Shown piece after piece: positions 25,031 through 34,485 of a DNA stretch of 64,000 bases. A program made the translations under genes and the position numbers. The DNA is from Rhizobium etli_C (GTDB lineage: Bacteria; Pseudomonadota; Alphaproteobacteria; Rhizobiales; Rhizobiaceae): the NCBI RefSeq assembly GCF_014198605.1, contig NZ_JACIHU010000002.1, one strand, 5' to 3'. Below the pieces are notes generated by a model that had not been told where the DNA came from, did not search any database, and saw only the letters and a list, made by a program, of their open reading frames with translations. The stretch's first letter is position 1, and the number at the start of each line of letters is the position of its first letter.

Positions 25031-25783
25031 CTATACGAGATTGTTGCGGACCGCGAAGGCAATGGCCTCCGACCGGGTCTTGGTCGCCGTCTTGCGCATG
25101 ACGCTGGTGATGTAGTTGTTGATCGTGTTGCGGGAGATTCCGAGGATCATCGCGATCTCGTCGCTGGTCTTGCCCTCGGCGATCCAGAACAGGCATTCCA
25201 GCTCGCGGTCGGTCAGTTCGAAATCGCGGTCGACCCTGGCGCCGCCGCAGCGCAGGAAGCTCGCGACATAGCCGGCAAGCAGGCCGACATCCCGCAGCCG
25301 CTCCGGCGACAGGATGAACCCTTCGCCGAACAGGAACATCAAGGCCAGCCGCGAGCGGCCGACATTGAAGGTCAATGAACAATACTGGCGGCTGGCGCCC
25401 TCCGGCAGGTCGGCGCTCTCGGGCAGCAGCGCAAAATTCGGCTGGAAGACCTGCATGCATTTTTCCAGCTCGGTGGAGCGGGCATAGCCGCTGACGAGAT
25501 TGTTGGCGATATCCTTGACCAAGTCGAAGGGCCAATCCGAGGCGACGACGAAATCGAGGCCGCTTTCCTGGATGAGATCACAACGCGCCAGGAGATAATG
25601 CGACGCACCGACATATTCCGTCAGGGCGCGCAAACCGGACTGCAACCTGCCAGTGCTGGCGACACTGTGCAGCCGCTGGATCAGCTCATCGCGCGGCAAC
25701 AGAGCCGGCGCCACTGCGCTTGCGAAATTTATCATCTGTCTCTCGCCTTTGCTCGCCTGAAATATGTTCATATCCATTGGCAA
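25031..25783 (-). CDS. visN: LuxR-type flagellar master regulator VisN
   Basis: 250 aa from the longest start at 25783; an internal ATG at 25735 (MINFASAV) is also possible. N-terminal sensing domain, then a LuxR HTH (ELTDRELECLFWIAEGKTS, LGISRNTINNYITSVM). It is the partner of VisR, and the ligand is unknown. The pair lies between the switch operon and fliF. Confidence 0.92.
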   Translation of the reverse strand: MPMDMNIFQASKGERQMINFASAVAPALLPRDELIQRLHSVASTGRLQSGLRALTEYVGASHYLLARCDLIQESGLDFVVASDWPFDLVKDIANNLVSGYARSTELEKCMQVFQPNFALLPESADLPEGASRQYCSLTFNVGRSRLALMFLFGEGFILSPERLRDVGLLAGYVASFLRCGGARVDRDFELTDRELECLFWIAEGKTSDEIAMILGISRNTINNYITSVMRKTATKTRSEAIAFAVRNNLV

Positions 25784-26135
25784 CGTCCTGCGGCTGAGAA
25801 ACGATCACACTCGGTGCAACGGCAATTTTTCTGTAAAGGATTCAATTCAAGTCCCGCGGGAATCCCATTTCGAATCACCCAAGGGTAAGCCAGCCGATGT
25901 AAAGTACCATCTCCGACTTCTAGGGATTTACTTTCGCCGCCGTCCATGCCCTGATTCGAATGCCGATCATGCCTCTCTAGACATGGTCGAGGCTACGGTG
26001 ATTCTGGCTGTACCGCAACTTGATTCGCGTTTTACGCGAGTGAGCTCCGCAGCTTTATCCACGTCGCCGAACGCGGCTTACCGGCCTTTGCGGGAACCGG
26101 CAAGACCCCCTGACGGGAAAGCCCGGCACCAACGT
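25784..26135 (-). promoter_or_regulatory. visN upstream region
   Basis: About 350 bp without a supported gene. It should carry the visNR promoter, since fliF ends in a terminator just above it. The first 160 bp are AT-richer than the flanks (AGTACCATCTCCGACTTCTAG near 25900). No clear operator palindrome was found. Confidence 0.5.
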
Positions 26136-26160
26136 GAAAAAGGCCGGTTTCCCGGCCCTT
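26136..26160 (-). terminator. Rho-independent terminator of fliF
   Basis: On the minus strand GGCCGG-GAAA-CCGGCC (26142-26157) is followed by TTTTTC. It begins 5 bp after the fliF stop. Confidence 0.92.
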
Positions 26161-26162
26161 TC

Positions 26163-27854
26163 TTATGCTGCCTCGTCGATCGCCCATTTCCGGAGGATTT
26201 TCGCGGCGCGCTCCTCGTTGATCTCGACCATGCGGGCGAGCTTGCGTTCCGGGCCTTCCTTGACACGGCGGTTGAAGTTGCCGTCGTCGTCGCCGAGGCT
26301 GAGCAGATCCTCGGTGCTGTCGAAGCCGAAGTCGGATCCGAAGCCGTCCATGAGAGCGCCTCCGGGCGCACCTGCCGCCGGCGCGAAGTCCGGGAGCTCG
26401 AGGCCGGCCGCTTCCGGCGTGGCGTCGCCGAGAACCGCGCCTGCACCGTTGCCGTTGACGCTGCGGACCAGCGGACGCAGGCCCATCCAGACCACCACGA
26501 AGGCGACCGCGACGAAGGCGAGCGAGTTGATGATGCCGGCAAGATTGCGGCTCAGCATGTCCATGACCCGGACACCGCCGGTGGCGTCTTCGAGCAGCTG
26601 ATTTTCGAGGAAGTCCATGGCCGTGACGGTGACGACGTCGCCGCGCTTGGCGTCGATGCCGGCGGCCGAAGCGACGATCTTCTGCATTTCGGCGAGATAG
26701 GCGTCGACCTTGGCCTGATCGCCAGGCTCGCCGACCATCTTGGCGATGCGGCCCTTGTTGACCACCACGGCGATCGACAGCTTTTCGACCTTATAGCTGT
26801 TGCGGGTCGTCGCCGTCGTCTTGCTGTTGATTTCGTAGTTGGTCTGCTCTTCGCGCTTGTCGGACTTGTCCTGTGATTCCGGGCCACTGGCGCCGCCGGC
26901 GTCGGGGGCTGCCTGCGGAATGTTCTGTTCGACCGTCGTCGCGTTGTCGGACTGCTTCTGCTGCGACTGCTGGGCTTCCTTCGTCGAGCGCACCGAGCGT
27001 TCGACCTTGGATTCGGGGTCGTAGGTCGTTTCCTGGATCTGCTGGGCGTCGGTGTTCAAGTCGGCGGTGACGCTGGAACGGAAGTTGTCCATGCCGAGGA
27101 ACGGCGCCAGCGCCTTGTCGATGTTGGATTCGACTTCCTGCTGGACGTTCTGGACGATGTTGAGAGAGCGGTTCAGCGAGCTGTTGCTCGCCTCGTCGCC
27201 GGACGCGAGCAGCTGGCCGGCGGAATCGAGGATCGTCACGTCATCGACGTCGAGCCCCGGCACGGCCGAGGCGACGAGATGGCGGATCGAAGTCGCAGCG
27301 CCGCGCCCGGTGGCCGCACTGGCGCGAATCATTACGGAAGCCGTCGGTTTCTGCTCCGCCTTGCGGAAGTTCCCGACCTCCGGCATGACGATATGGACGC
27401 GCGCGGCTGTTATGCCCGAGATCGACTGAATGGTGCGTGCGATTTCGCCTTCCAGCGCGCGAACCCGCGTCACTTCCTGCATGAAGGAGGTCAGGCCGAG
27501 CGAGCCGACATTGTCGAAGAGTTCATAACCGGCATTGGCGCTGTTCGGCAGGCCGCGCTCGGCAAGCAACAGGCGGGCCTTGCCCGTCATGCCTGCCGGG
27601 ACGCTGATGCTGGCGCCGTCCGTGCCGACCTGGAAATCGACGTTGGCTTCGGCAAGCGCCATGCTGATCTGGTTGAGATCAGGAGCGTCGAGACCGACGT
27701 AGAGCGTTTCCTGTGCCGGTTTGTTGACGAAAAGGGCAGCCGCAAGGACGATCGCAATGGAAACGGCGCCGACGCCACCCAGAATCATCAGGCGCGTTCG
27801 GCCCAGGGCACCAAAGTTCTTAAATATCTGAACTAATTGATTTAACAGATTCAT
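26163..27854 (-). CDS. fliF: Flagellar MS-ring protein FliF
   Basis: 563 aa. N-terminal membrane helix about 22-45 (GGVGAVSIAIVLAAALFV) and a second near 455-478 (INSLAFVAVAFVVVWMGL). The periplasmic ring-building domains between them include YVGLDAPDLNQISMALAEAN and RVHIVMPEVGNFRKAEQKP. The cytoplasmic C-terminus is the FliG-binding tail (RKLARMVEINEERAAKILRK). It is 197 bp after cheT with no terminator between, so che transcripts may read into it. Confidence 0.97.
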   Translation of the reverse strand: MNLLNQLVQIFKNFGALGRTRLMILGGVGAVSIAIVLAAALFVNKPAQETLYVGLDAPDLNQISMALAEANVDFQVGTDGASISVPAGMTGKARLLLAERGLPNSANAGYELFDNVGSLGLTSFMQEVTRVRALEGEIARTIQSISGITAARVHIVMPEVGNFRKAEQKPTASVMIRASAATGRGAATSIRHLVASAVPGLDVDDVTILDSAGQLLASGDEASNSSLNRSLNIVQNVQQEVESNIDKALAPFLGMDNFRSSVTADLNTDAQQIQETTYDPESKVERSVRSTKEAQQSQQKQSDNATTVEQNIPQAAPDAGGASGPESQDKSDKREEQTNYEINSKTTATTRNSYKVEKLSIAVVVNKGRIAKMVGEPGDQAKVDAYLAEMQKIVASAAGIDAKRGDVVTVTAMDFLENQLLEDATGGVRVMDMLSRNLAGIINSLAFVAVAFVVVWMGLRPLVRSVNGNGAGAVLGDATPEAAGLELPDFAPAAGAPGGALMDGFGSDFGFDSTEDLLSLGDDDGNFNRRVKEGPERKLARMVEINEERAAKILRKWAIDEAA

Positions 27855-28051
27855 TCTGTTCTCGCACGATCCGTCAAAGACAAAGCAGGCTTATTGCCTC
27901 ATCTGACGAATAATCGGCGAAACTTGTGCGAGCGTTTCGTGAGGAGCGCGCGAGAGCGAATGGCTCAAGCCCGTCATGCAGCGATTTTGCGAGAACGACC
28001 TCGGTGAAACGAAGGCCCAAGGCGGGAGAAGCGACGCTGAAGGAGTGCGCG

Positions 28052-28441
28052 TTAGAAGAAATCGAAGTCGCCGGCCGCCTTGCTCAGCGGCTGGGAATGG
28101 CCGTGGCGGGTGGCGCCACCCAGCGCCTTCTGCATCTCCGCCAGCTTGACGAGGCTCAGCGCGGTTGCGACGTCGACGGTCCAGCCGAGCGGGATTTCGC
28201 CGGTGATGGTGTCGATGAATTCGGCAAGGCCGCGCGATTTCTGCACCGCCAGATCGATGCCCTGCATGACCTTCATGGCATCAGGCGAATTTAGAACTTC
28301 GGCGCCGCCGAGGTCGAGAAGCTGCGGCTCGATGCGCTCGATCAAATAGGCGACATCGTGCAGTTCGGACACGATGCGCATCAGGATGTCGCTCAGCGCT
28401 TCCACAGGCGCGGGCGGCTCCATTACCTGGGTAAATGTCAT
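28052..28441 (-). CDS. cheT: Chemotaxis protein CheT
   Basis: 129 aa, all-helical, last gene of the che operon, in the place of S. meliloti cheT (formerly orf10). A DxxxQ motif, D63-L-A-V-Q67, matches the CheZ-type phosphatase signature; CheT of S. meliloti has been reported to dephosphorylate CheY1 and to interact with CheR (from memory). The C-terminus is acidic and aromatic (AAGDFDFF). It starts 16 bp after cheD. Confidence 0.82.
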   Translation of the reverse strand: MTFTQVMEPPAPVEALSDILMRIVSELHDVAYLIERIEPQLLDLGGAEVLNSPDAMKVMQGIDLAVQKSRGLAEFIDTITGEIPLGWTVDVATALSLVKLAEMQKALGGATRHGHSQPLSKAAGDFDFF

Positions 28442-28457
28442 ATCAAAATCCTCGCCA

Positions 28458-29012
28458 TCAAAAAAATTCGATACTGGTTTCGGCGGGCTTCTGCGGAGCG
28501 GCGGGACGCTGCTCGAGAGCGACGGTTCTCTGGGTTTCGGCGCCGGTCAATGGATATTGCCGGGCACGACCGGAGACCGGCCAATATTCGAGCTTGCGCC
28601 CATGCTCTCCACCTGTGGAGGAGCCGACCACCGGAATGCCTTCATCCCTCAGGAACTGCATGGCGAAGGCCGCGTTCTGCTCACCGACGTTGGAGAAGGT
28701 CGAGATCGTCTTGGCGCCGCCGAAGATCTTTGCCTCCAGCCGGTCGCGCCGGGCGCCCTGTTTCAGGAGACCGTTGATCAGCAATTCCATCAGATGCACG
28801 CCGTAGCGCGTGGCATCCCCGCCTGAGGTCGGCGACGTCGCCGAACCGGGCAGCAGAAAGTGGTTCATGCCGCCGATGCCGGCGACAGGATCTCTGAGGC
28901 ACGCAGCCACGCACGAGCCGAGAATGGTCGAGAGGACCGCATTCGGATCGCTCAGAACCTTATACTCGCCTTGAATGATGTGCACGCGGCGGGCTGCCCC
29001 CTCAGTGATCAT
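28458..29012 (-). CDS. cheD: Chemoreceptor glutamine deamidase CheD
   Basis: 184 aa. CheD motifs are LGSCVAACLRDPVAGIGGMNH, containing the catalytic Cys and His, and FGGAKTISTFSNVGEQN. It deamidates receptor glutamines and can bind CheY or CheC-type proteins. The ATG overlaps the cheY2 stop by 4 nt. Confidence 0.95.
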   Translation of the reverse strand: MITEGAARRVHIIQGEYKVLSDPNAVLSTILGSCVAACLRDPVAGIGGMNHFLLPGSATSPTSGGDATRYGVHLMELLINGLLKQGARRDRLEAKIFGGAKTISTFSNVGEQNAAFAMQFLRDEGIPVVGSSTGGEHGRKLEYWPVSGRARQYPLTGAETQRTVALEQRPAAPQKPAETSIEFF

Positions 29013-29398
29013 TTCAGGGCTCCAAACACGGCTTCGATGGCCGCTTTCATCTTCTCGATCGTGAACGGCTTGGCGAGCACGTTGTTGGCGCCGAGCTGGG
29101 CGGCCTTCTGCACCAGCGCGCGATCGCCCTGGGCAGTGAGGATGATGAAGGCTGCCTTCTTCGTGTTCGGGTTGGTGCGCACGGCCTGAAGGAAACCGAT
29201 GCCATCCATCTTCGGCATGTTGAAGTCCGAGATCACCAGATGGTGCGGCTGCTCGGTCATGATCTTCATGCCCTGTTCGCCGTCGCCGGCCGACGTGATC
29301 TGCTTGAAACCGAGCTGTGTCAGCGCGTCGCTGAGCAGCAACCGGCTTGTTACCTGATCATCGACGATCAGAACTTTGATTTTCTCCGCGATCGACAT
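29009..29398 (-). CDS. cheY2: Chemotaxis response regulator CheY2
   Basis: 129 aa single receiver domain: acidic pair D13/D14 (LIVDDQ), phospho-acceptor D58 (ISDFNMP), Thr at LTAQ and Lys at LAKPF. In S. meliloti CheY2 is the output regulator that slows the motor and CheY1 is the phosphate sink. It starts 1 nt after cheB. Confidence 0.95.
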   Translation of the reverse strand: MSIAEKIKVLIVDDQVTSRLLLSDALTQLGFKQITSAGDGEQGMKIMTEQPHHLVISDFNMPKMDGIGFLQAVRTNPNTKKAAFIILTAQGDRALVQKAAQLGANNVLAKPFTIEKMKAAIEAVFGALK

Positions 29399-29399
29399 T

Positions 29400-30443
29400 T
29401 TATTCGGTCCCTTCCTTTCGGGCGGCTGTCATTTTCAATATTTCCTCACCGATGGCAGACAGTGGCAGCTGCTGCTCAACGGCGCCAAGTTCATGAGCAA
29501 CCCTTGGCATTCCGTAAACGACACAGGTTTTTTCGTTCTGGCCGAGGGTTCTGGCGCCGGCGTGACGCATTTTCAACAATCCGGCGGCGCCATCGCGACC
29601 CATTCCGGTCAGAATCACGCCAACAGCGTTGCGGCCGGCCAGTTCCGCAACCGAATCAAAGAGCACGTCCACCGAGGGGCGGTGACCGTTGACCGGGGGG
29701 CGGTCGACGAGGCGGCAGCACGGCGCCGAAGCGCCGGTGACCTGGAGATGACGTTCGCCTCCGGGGGCCAGATAGATCTTGCCGATTTCGAGACGGGCGC
29801 CGTCGGTCGCTTCCTGCACCACCGGCGCGCAGAGGCGGTTCAGCCGTTCGGCGAAGCTCTTGGTGAAGGTCGGCGGCATGTGCTGGGTGATGACCGTCGG
29901 CGGGCAATTGGCCGGGAACTTCTGGAGCACGGCAATCAGCGCCTCGACGCCGCCGGTCGACGAGCCGATCGCGACGATCTTGCGGCCGACGCGGAAATCG
30001 GCGACGGAGGGCGGCGGCGCGACGGCAGCCGCCGGTTGGGAGAACTGGCGTTGCGTGCGGGCGGCCGCCTTGACCTTCTCGGCGAGGTCGCCGAAGGGCC
30101 TGGGTTCGCCGGGACCCGGCTTGCCGACGCAATCGAAAGCTCCGATCTCAAGTGCTGCAAGCGTCGCCTCGGCGCCGCGATGGGTCATCGTGGACACCAT
30201 GATGACCGGCATCGGCCGCAGCGTCATGATCTTTTCGAGAAAATCGAGGCCGTTCATGTTCGGCATCTCGATATCGAGCGTCACGACATCGGGGTTCAGC
30301 CGCTTGATCGCCTCGCGCGCTTCCAGCGCGTCGCCCGCCTGGCCGATGACGTTGACTTCGGGATCCGAACTCAGGACGGCGGTGATCAGACCGCGCATCG
30401 TCGGCGAGTCGTCAACAACGAGAACCCTTGCCGGCGCGCTCAT
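29400..30443 (-). CDS. cheB: Receptor methylesterase CheB
   Basis: 347 aa from the ATG at 30443 (MSAPARVLVVDDSP), overlapping the cheR stop by 4 nt; the longer frame lies inside cheR. Receiver domain with D11, D12 and D57, a linker, then the esterase domain with catalytic S162 (GSSTGG), H188 (TQHMPP) and D284 (GMGRDGAAG). It removes methyl groups from chemoreceptors for adaptation. Confidence 0.97.
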   Translation of the reverse strand: MSAPARVLVVDDSPTMRGLITAVLSSDPEVNVIGQAGDALEAREAIKRLNPDVVTLDIEMPNMNGLDFLEKIMTLRPMPVIMVSTMTHRGAEATLAALEIGAFDCVGKPGPGEPRPFGDLAEKVKAAARTQRQFSQPAAAVAPPPSVADFRVGRKIVAIGSSTGGVEALIAVLQKFPANCPPTVITQHMPPTFTKSFAERLNRLCAPVVQEATDGARLEIGKIYLAPGGERHLQVTGASAPCCRLVDRPPVNGHRPSVDVLFDSVAELAGRNAVGVILTGMGRDGAAGLLKMRHAGARTLGQNEKTCVVYGMPRVAHELGAVEQQLPLSAIGEEILKMTAARKEGTE

Positions 30444-31348
30444 GCCTTCCTCCCGAGACCCTTGGTCGTGTAGCGATAGGTCGTGATGCCGATATTGTCG
30501 AAGACGTGTTTCGCCTCGCCGGACACGCGCTCGGAATGGCCGATATAGAGATGGCCGCCTTCCGGCAGCAGACCGGCGAAACGCTGCCAGATCTTCATCT
30601 GCGTCGGCTCGTCGAAATAGATGACGACGTTGCGGCAGAAGATGACGTCGAACTTGCCCTTGAACGGCCACTGCGCCATCAGGTTCAGCTCGTTATAGGT
30701 GATCAGCCGCTTGACGCGGTCGTCGACCTGGAATTTCCGGCGGCCCTGCACGTCGACTTCGCTGAACCATTGCTTGCGCATGGCGGGCGACACGGTTTCG
30801 AGCGCGGTTTCGTCATAGGCGCCGGCGCGGGCGATCGCCAGAATCTTCGGGTCGATGTCGGTCGCCAGGATCTTGAAGTCATAGTCGGCGACATTCGGCA
30901 TCAGCGACAGTACGGTGAGCGCGATCGAATAGGGTTCCTGCCCGTCGGAGGAAGCGGCCGACCAGATGCGCACCCTGCCGCCGGCTCTCGCGCGTTGCAG
31001 AAGCTCCGGCAGCACATGATCGCGCAGATGCTCGAAATGATGGTTTTCGCGGAAGAAGCGGGTGAAGTTGGTCGTCAGATGCGACAGCATTTCGCGGCGC
31101 TCCGCCGCACCCGCCGGCGAAGCGACGAGTTCGCAATATTCCCGGAAGCCGGACAGGCCGAGATTGCGGATATGCTTCGACAGGCGCGAATAGACCAGCG
31201 AGGCCTTCGTCTCGTTGAGGAAGATGCCGGCATCCGAGTAGATCATGCCGGCGATTTCCGTGAGGTCGCGGCGTGTCAGCGGATATTCTCCGCTCGCCAG
31301 CACCTCGTCGGCTCCCTGCCTCTGATCCTTTGCACCCATTGCACTCAT
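30440..31348 (-). CDS. cheR: Receptor methyltransferase CheR
   Basis: 302 aa: helical N-terminal domain, then a SAM-binding fold with RIWSAASSDGQEPYSIAL and VIFCRNVVIYFDEPTQMK. It methylates glutamates of chemoreceptors. It overlaps cheW upstream and cheB downstream by 4 nt each. Confidence 0.97.
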   Translation of the reverse strand: MSAMGAKDQRQGADEVLASGEYPLTRRDLTEIAGMIYSDAGIFLNETKASLVYSRLSKHIRNLGLSGFREYCELVASPAGAAERREMLSHLTTNFTRFFRENHHFEHLRDHVLPELLQRARAGGRVRIWSAASSDGQEPYSIALTVLSLMPNVADYDFKILATDIDPKILAIARAGAYDETALETVSPAMRKQWFSEVDVQGRRKFQVDDRVKRLITYNELNLMAQWPFKGKFDVIFCRNVVIYFDEPTQMKIWQRFAGLLPEGGHLYIGHSERVSGEAKHVFDNIGITTYRYTTKGLGRKA

Positions 31349-31812
31349 GCGGCTTCGCTTTCGGTCTCGGAAAAGAGGGCTTCAAGTTCGATCAGGCAGA
31401 TCATGCGCTTGTCGATGGCGAGAATGCCTCGGGCAAATTGGCGCTCGAGGTCGGAGGAGATTTCGGGTGTCGGCTGAACGATCTCGTCGGTCACCGTCAG
31501 AATGTCGGAGACGGCATCGACCAGGAGGCCGACGACCTTGCGGCGAACCTGGGCGACGATGATGACATGGCGGGCGGTCGGATCGGCCGGCTTCATGCCG
31601 AGACGCACGGCAAGATCGATGATCGGCAGCACCGCGCCGCGCAGGTTGATGACACCAAGCATATAGGCAGGCGAGTGCGGCATCGCGGTTGCCGGGGCCC
31701 AGCCCCGGATTTCGCGAACCGACATGATGTTCACGCAAAATTCCTGATCGCCGATACGGAACGCGATCAGCTCGCGGTCCCCTTCGCTCAGACTTTTTAC
31801 GGTGTACGACAT
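31345..31812 (-). CDS. cheW: Chemotaxis coupling protein CheW
   Basis: 155 aa single CheW domain: LIAFRIGDQEFCVNIMSVRE, VINLRGAVLPIIDLAVRLG, VGLLVDAVSDIL. It links receptors to CheA. It starts 4 bp after the cheA stop. Confidence 0.97.
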   Translation of the reverse strand: MSYTVKSLSEGDRELIAFRIGDQEFCVNIMSVREIRGWAPATAMPHSPAYMLGVINLRGAVLPIIDLAVRLGMKPADPTARHVIIVAQVRRKVVGLLVDAVSDILTVTDEIVQPTPEISSDLERQFARGILAIDKRMICLIELEALFSETESEAA

Positions 31813-31816
31813 TGCC

Positions 31817-34102
31817 TTACCCTACCGCTGCTAACGACATTTCCGCTTTCAGCGACTGGCCGCGCGAAGCGCCGACAACCGCGTCGACATCGAGGATCAG
31901 AGCCACGCGGCCGTCGCCGAGGATGGTGGCGGCGGCAATGCCCGGCACGTGGGTGTAGTTGGCTTCCAGGCTCTTGATGACCACCTGACGCTGCCCCTGG
32001 ATGGCATCGACCATCAGGGCGCGCTGGCCGCCGCCTTCGGATTCCACCAGAAGCGCCACGCCTTCCACAGGATTGGCCTGGGTCGCGCGGAAGTTCAGGA
32101 TGCGGCCGACATCGACCAGCGGGCAGAAGGAATTGCGGATCGAGATCAGCCGGTGGTTGGCGCCGAAGGAGTGGATCGCGGCGGCTTCCGGCTGCAGGGT
32201 TTCGACGATCGCGGTCAGCGGCACGACCAGCGTCTGGCCGGCAACGGTGACCACCATGCCGTCGAGGACGGCGAGCGTCAGCGGCAGGCTCATGGTGAAG
32301 ACCGAGCCGTGCCCGGGCTTGGACGTGATGTTGATGCGGCCGCCGAGCGCCTGGATCGAACGCTTTACAACGTCCATGCCGACGCCGCGGCCGGAGATGT
32401 CGGAGATCTTGTCGGCGGTCGAGAAGCCCGGCAGGAAGATCAGGTTGTCGATTTCCTCGTCCGACAGATTGGCGTCGGCCGGGATCAGGTCGTTGTCGAT
32501 CGCCTTCTGGCGAACCTTCTCGCGGTTGATGCCGGCGCCGTCGTCGGCAAGCTCGATCAGGATGCGGCCCGAACGATGCTTGGCGGTGAGGCGGACGGTG
32601 CCTTCGGTGTTCTTGCCGGCGGCAGCGCGCTTTTCAGGCGTCTCGATGCCGTGGTCGACGGCATTGCGGATCATGTGGGTCAGCGGCTCGGCCAGCTTAT
32701 CGATGACGGTCTTGTCGACTTCGGTGTTCTCACCTTCGGTGATCAGGCGGATCGACTTGCCGGTCATGTCGGCGATTTCGCGGACGATGCGCGACATGCG
32801 CTGGAAGACCGGCTTCACCGGCTGGGCGCGGATCGCCATGACCGAGTCCTGGATCTCGCGGGTGAGCTGCTGCAGTTCCTCGAGGCCCATGTTGATCGAG
32901 GACGTGCCGGTCGTGTCGTTCTCGATGACGCTCTGCGACAGCATTGCCTGGTTGATGACCAGTTCGCCGACGAGGTTGATGAGGCGGTCGACGCGGTCGA
33001 GATCGACGCGGATCGTCTGGCCGGCGCCGGCGGCATTGTTCTGGGCGGCGGCATTTGCCGCGGCGGCCGCGGCAGCGGCGGATTCCTTCTTCTCGACGCG
33101 GGCGGCGGCTGCCGCCATCTGCGTGACGTTGGATGCGGTCTCGGCAGCGGCAACGGCGGCCGTCGCATCTTCGGACCGCGCGGCGGAAACCTGTTCCGTG
33201 GCGTCCGTCTCATCGAGGATCGACAGGTCGAAGGGAACCGGCACCATCGGCAGTTCCTCATTGCCGGCCGCGCCGGCGCTTGCTGCCTCGACCGGCTTCA
33301 CCGTCAGGTCGCAATCCCATTCGGCGAATTCGAAGACGGTGCGGATGGCGTCTTCGCCCTTGTCCGTCTTAATCGTGACGTTCCAGAAGAAATAGGCGCC
33401 TTCCGGATCGAGTTCCTCGAGACCCGGCAGCTCATCCATATTGCAATAGATGGTCATCTCGCCGAGACGCGAGAGATCGCGCAGCAGAAGGGTGGCGTCA
33501 TTGCCCTTGGAATAGAGCTCGTAACGCGGCTTGAAGGTGACTTCATAGGCCGGCAGATCGGAGCCCGCTTCGTCGCCGCCGAAATCGTCGAAAGAAAAGG
33601 GGATCGGCTGGAAGCCGCTGTCATCGGTGGGCTTGGGGGTCGGCGCCGAAGCAGCCGGGGCCGCCTTTGCCGCGGCCTTGGGCGCGGGCGCCTCAGCGGC
33701 GGCCGAGGGAGACGGCAATTCACCGTTGGCCAGCGCTTCCAACTCCTTGACGAGGCCGCGGCTGCGGCTCTCATCGACGCTGCCGCCGTCGCGCGCGGCA
33801 TTGGTCAGGTCGGCGAGCACGTCGGCCGACTTCAGCATCACCTTCAGGACGTCCTGGGTCGGCTCGAGCTTGTTGGAACGAACGCAATCGAGAGTGGTCT
33901 CGAACACATGGGCGAAGGCAACCAGATCATCAAGGCCGAAGGCGCCGGCGCCCCCCTTGATCGAATGCACGGCACGGAACACCGCATTGACGGTTTCCGG
34001 ATCGCGATCGCCATCGTTCATTTTCAGAAGACCGGATTCCAGCTCGGCGAGCTGTTCCTCGCACTCCTGGAAAAAGATCTCTTTGATTTCGTTCATATCC
34101 AT
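31817..34102 (-). CDS. cheA: Chemotaxis histidine kinase CheA
   Basis: 761 aa. P1 HPt domain with phosphorylation site H46 (FRAVHSIKGGAGAFGL); a P2-like region about 190-290 within Ala/Pro/Glu-rich linkers; P3 dimerisation near 365-430 (LVGELVINQAMLSQ); P4 kinase with N box (HMIRNAVDHGIE), G1 (DDGAGINREK) and G2 (GRGVGMDVV); P5 CheW-like domain at the C-terminus. It lies in che operon order cheY1-cheA-cheW. Confidence 0.97.
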   Translation of the reverse strand: MDMNEIKEIFFQECEEQLAELESGLLKMNDGDRDPETVNAVFRAVHSIKGGAGAFGLDDLVAFAHVFETTLDCVRSNKLEPTQDVLKVMLKSADVLADLTNAARDGGSVDESRSRGLVKELEALANGELPSPSAAAEAPAPKAAAKAAPAASAPTPKPTDDSGFQPIPFSFDDFGGDEAGSDLPAYEVTFKPRYELYSKGNDATLLLRDLSRLGEMTIYCNMDELPGLEELDPEGAYFFWNVTIKTDKGEDAIRTVFEFAEWDCDLTVKPVEAASAGAAGNEELPMVPVPFDLSILDETDATEQVSAARSEDATAAVAAAETASNVTQMAAAAARVEKKESAAAAAAAANAAAQNNAAGAGQTIRVDLDRVDRLINLVGELVINQAMLSQSVIENDTTGTSSINMGLEELQQLTREIQDSVMAIRAQPVKPVFQRMSRIVREIADMTGKSIRLITEGENTEVDKTVIDKLAEPLTHMIRNAVDHGIETPEKRAAAGKNTEGTVRLTAKHRSGRILIELADDGAGINREKVRQKAIDNDLIPADANLSDEEIDNLIFLPGFSTADKISDISGRGVGMDVVKRSIQALGGRINITSKPGHGSVFTMSLPLTLAVLDGMVVTVAGQTLVVPLTAIVETLQPEAAAIHSFGANHRLISIRNSFCPLVDVGRILNFRATQANPVEGVALLVESEGGGQRALMVDAIQGQRQVVIKSLEANYTHVPGIAAATILGDGRVALILDVDAVVGASRGQSLKAEMSLAAVG

Positions 34103-34119
34103 AGGAGCAAATCCTGGGT

Positions 34120-34485
34120 TTAAGCGGTTACACGCTCAATTGCATCGATCAGCTTGGCCGGGTCGAAAGGCTTGACGATCCAGCCCGTGGCGCCGGCCTG
34201 GCGGGCGCGGTTCTTCTTTTCCGCGTCGCTCTCGGTCGTCAGGACCAGGATCGGGATCGCCCGATATTTCTCGTTGCGGCGGACACCTTCGATGAAGCCG
34301 AAACCGTCGAGGCGCGGCATGTTGATGTCGGTGACGATGACGTCAGGATTGGACTCTTCGAGAACCTCGAGACCCTCGACGCCGTCTTCCGCCTGGATGG
34401 TCTCGAAGCCGGCATTGTTCAGCGTCACGAGCAGCATGTTTCGGATGGTGCGGGAATCATCCACGGTCAGTACTTTTTTCTTCAT
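34120..34485 (-). CDS. cheY1: Chemotaxis response regulator CheY1
   Basis: 121 aa receiver: D9/D10, phospho-acceptor D53 (VTDINMP), TT at 83-84 and K105 (IVKPFD). In S. meliloti CheY1 is the phosphate sink that drains CheA together with CheS. It overlaps the cheS stop by 4 nt and precedes cheA by 17 bp. Confidence 0.95.
   Translation of the reverse strand: MKKKVLTVDDSRTIRNMLLVTLNNAGFETIQAEDGVEGLEVLEESNPDVIVTDINMPRLDGFGFIEGVRRNEKYRAIPILVLTTESDAEKKNRARQAGATGWIVKPFDPAKLIDAIERVTA

Noticed and set aside
31949..34123. 724-codon plus-strand frame across cheA
   Set aside because: It mirrors cheA codon structure on the other strand; cheA has intact kinase motifs.
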